Positions 5,389-6,080 of a stretch of DNA of 6,080 bases are shown here, in pieces. The stretch is from positions 1 to 6,080 of the forward strand of contig JALHDI010000135.1 in the NCBI GenBank assembly GCA_022839045.1, read 5' to 3'. The stretch is from Sporomusaceae bacterium. GTDB lineage: Bacteria > Bacillota_C > Negativicutes > Sporomusales_B > UBA7701. The notes beneath the pieces were generated by a model that worked only from the letters and a program-made list of their open reading frames with translations, was not told the origin of the DNA and ran no database searches. How positions within the stretch are numbered: position 1 is the first letter of the stretch; each line of letters starts with the position of its first letter. A program made the translations under genes and the position numbers.

Positions 5389-5515
5389 GCGGCCGTTCAG
5401 AAGGTCCCAGATGCAAGGCGCACCGGAGGATGGCCCGCGACGGCGTACTTGGTTGCGTACGTCGAGTGGGCCATCCGAGGAGCAACGTAGCAGATGGGGC
5501 CTTATCAACGGCCGC
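5389..5515 (+). repeat. Structured intergenic repeat, copy 3 (between ddl and ftsQ)
   Basis: This is a 127-base quasi-palindrome. The outer stem is GCGGCCGTT (5389-5397) with AACGGCCGC (5507-5515), perfect. Internal loop CAG (5398-5400) faces ATC (5504-5506), as in copy 1. The second stem pairs 5401-5409 with 5495-5503, including the wobble 5405-5499. Tandem G-A mismatches (5410-5411 with 5493-5494) and TGC/GCA (5412-5414 with 5490-5492) follow. The inner 11-bp stem pairs 5428-5438 with 5466-5476, including the wobble 5437-5467. The tip pairs GTAC 5445-5448 with GTAC 5457-5460. In the second stem, AAGCCCCCA/TGGGGGCTT of copies 1 and 2 has become AAGGTCCCA/TGGGGCCTT, with both sides changed. 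It lies 6 bases beyond the ddl stop. Confidence 0.88.
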
Positions 5516-5521
5516 CAATGT

Positions 5522-6080
5522 TTACGCCATTAAGAGGATTTGTTCGCAGAGGTCGGGAAAGGATATCCCCGCCGCCGCCGCCGCTTTGGGCACCAGGCTG
5601 GTGGCGGTCATGCCGGGGATGGTGTTGACTTCGAGGACGTAGGGGGTGCCGGCGGCGTCCATCATGACGTCGACGCGGCCGATGCCGCGGCAGCCGAGGA
5701 GGGCGAAGGCGGCGAGCGCCTCGGCCTGGACGGCCCGGGTGGCGGCGTCGTCCAGGGGGGCGGGGCAGCGGTATTCGGTGGCGCCTTTGGTGTATTTGGA
5801 GGTGTAGTCGTAGCGCCCGGAGCGGGGGACGATTTCGATGACCGGCAGGGCGCGCGGGTCGTCGGTGCCGAGGATGGCGACGGTGAGTTCGCGGCCGTTG
5901 ATGAATTGTTCGATGAGGACGTGGTCGTCGTAGCGGAAGGCGGTGTCGAGGGCGTCGGCGAGGGTTTCTTCGGCTTCGACGATGGTGACGCCGATGCTGG
6001 AGCCCTGGGTGGCGGGCTTGACGACGACGGGCAGGCCGAAGGCGGCGACGATTTCCCGGGCGAGGGGGGTCGTTTTCGCT
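5522..6080 (-). CDS. ddl: D-alanine--D-alanine ligase (C-terminal part, truncated by the window edge)
   Basis: Ddl is a cytoplasmic ATP-grasp enzyme that joins two D-alanines for the UDP-MurNAc-pentapeptide precursor. The visible 185 residues are the C-terminal 60% of a protein normally about 300-310 long; the N-terminal domain and start lie beyond the right edge. Motifs in order are the ATP-grasp strand VVVKPATQGSSIGV, EQFINGRELTVAIL, the omega-loop YDYTSKYTKGATEY, GCRGIGRVDVMMD with the catalytic arginine and an Mg-binding aspartate, and the Mg-binding LEVNTIPGMT, followed by SLVPKAA. The Lys-Tyr pair in the omega-loop is the D-Ala-D-Ala type rather than the VanA D-lactate type. The TAA stop is at 5522-5524. 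An alanine run near the end is encoded by a GCC/GCG-rich tract (about 5569-5585). The link to ftsQ is a common dcw arrangement. Confidence 0.95.
   Translation of the reverse strand, partial: AKTTPLAREIVAAFGLPVVVKPATQGSSIGVTIVEAEETLADALDTAFRYDDHVLIEQFINGRELTVAILGTDDPRALPVIEIVPRSGRYDYTSKYTKGATEYRCPAPLDDAATRAVQAEALAAFALLGCRGIGRVDVMMDAAGTPYVLEVNTIPGMTATSLVPKAAAAAGISFPDLCEQILLMA

Noticed and set aside
749..5515. The three repeats as Rho-independent terminators
   Set aside because: No U-tract follows the hairpins on the minus strand, and copy 1 is followed by a separate canonical terminator at 665-695.
749..5515. CRISPR array or insertion sequence explanation for the repeats
   Set aside because: The copies are kilobases apart, ~125 bases long and self-complementary, with no spacers, no transposase gene and no target-site duplication that I can see.

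Overview
The window carries the distal half of a division and cell wall (dcw) cluster from an endospore-forming Firmicute, with every gene on the minus strand. In transcription order, from right to left, it reads ddl (3' part) - ftsQ/divIB - DUF881 gene (ylxW/ylxX type) - sbp (DUF1290) - ftsA - ftsZ - spoIIGA (5' part). A high-GC genome with strong G/C preference at third codon positions, linkage of ftsZ to the sporulation gene spoIIGA, and the DUF881/sbp pair all point to a spore-forming Clostridia or Negativicutes lineage. I favour a high-GC Negativicute or Peptococcaceae-like organism, but this is inference from gene order and composition.

Layout. 1-505: N-terminal membrane domain of SpoIIGA, running off the left edge. 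506-748: spoIIGA leader and promoter, then the ftsZ-side terminator (665-695); 696-748 holds nothing I recognise. 749-872: structured repeat copy 1. 886-1920: ftsZ. 1959-3125: ftsA. 3126-3296: AT-rich promoter region and a purine-rich, G-quadruplex-like tract. 3297-3423: repeat copy 2. 3425-5223: tightly packed sbp, DUF881 gene and ftsQ, with overlaps or gaps of a few bases. 5224-5388: ftsQ promoter region with an 11-bp tandem direct repeat. 5389-5515: repeat copy 3. 5522-6080: C-terminal part of Ddl, running off the right edge.

How the genes work together. Ddl makes D-Ala-D-Ala for peptidoglycan precursors. FtsZ forms the Z-ring, FtsA tethers it to the membrane, and FtsQ/DivIB belongs to the divisome subcomplex that controls septal wall synthesis. 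The DUF881 protein and Sbp are membrane proteins routinely found beside divIB and ftsA. SpoIIGA is the membrane protease that activates pro-sigma-E after asymmetric septation, so septum formation and mother-cell gene expression are neighbours here.

The most unusual content is a family of three ~125-base hairpin elements, all in the same orientation. Each starts 1-13 bases downstream of a stop codon, and together they separate the cluster into four presumptive transcription units: ddl | ftsQ-DUF881-sbp | ftsA-ftsZ | spoIIGA. The copies differ by compensatory changes, and all G-T wobbles and a tandem G-A motif favour folding of the plus strand, which is antisense to the genes. Other candidates are a WalR/PhoP-like direct repeat before ftsQ and a long-spacer spoIIG-like promoter before spoIIGA.
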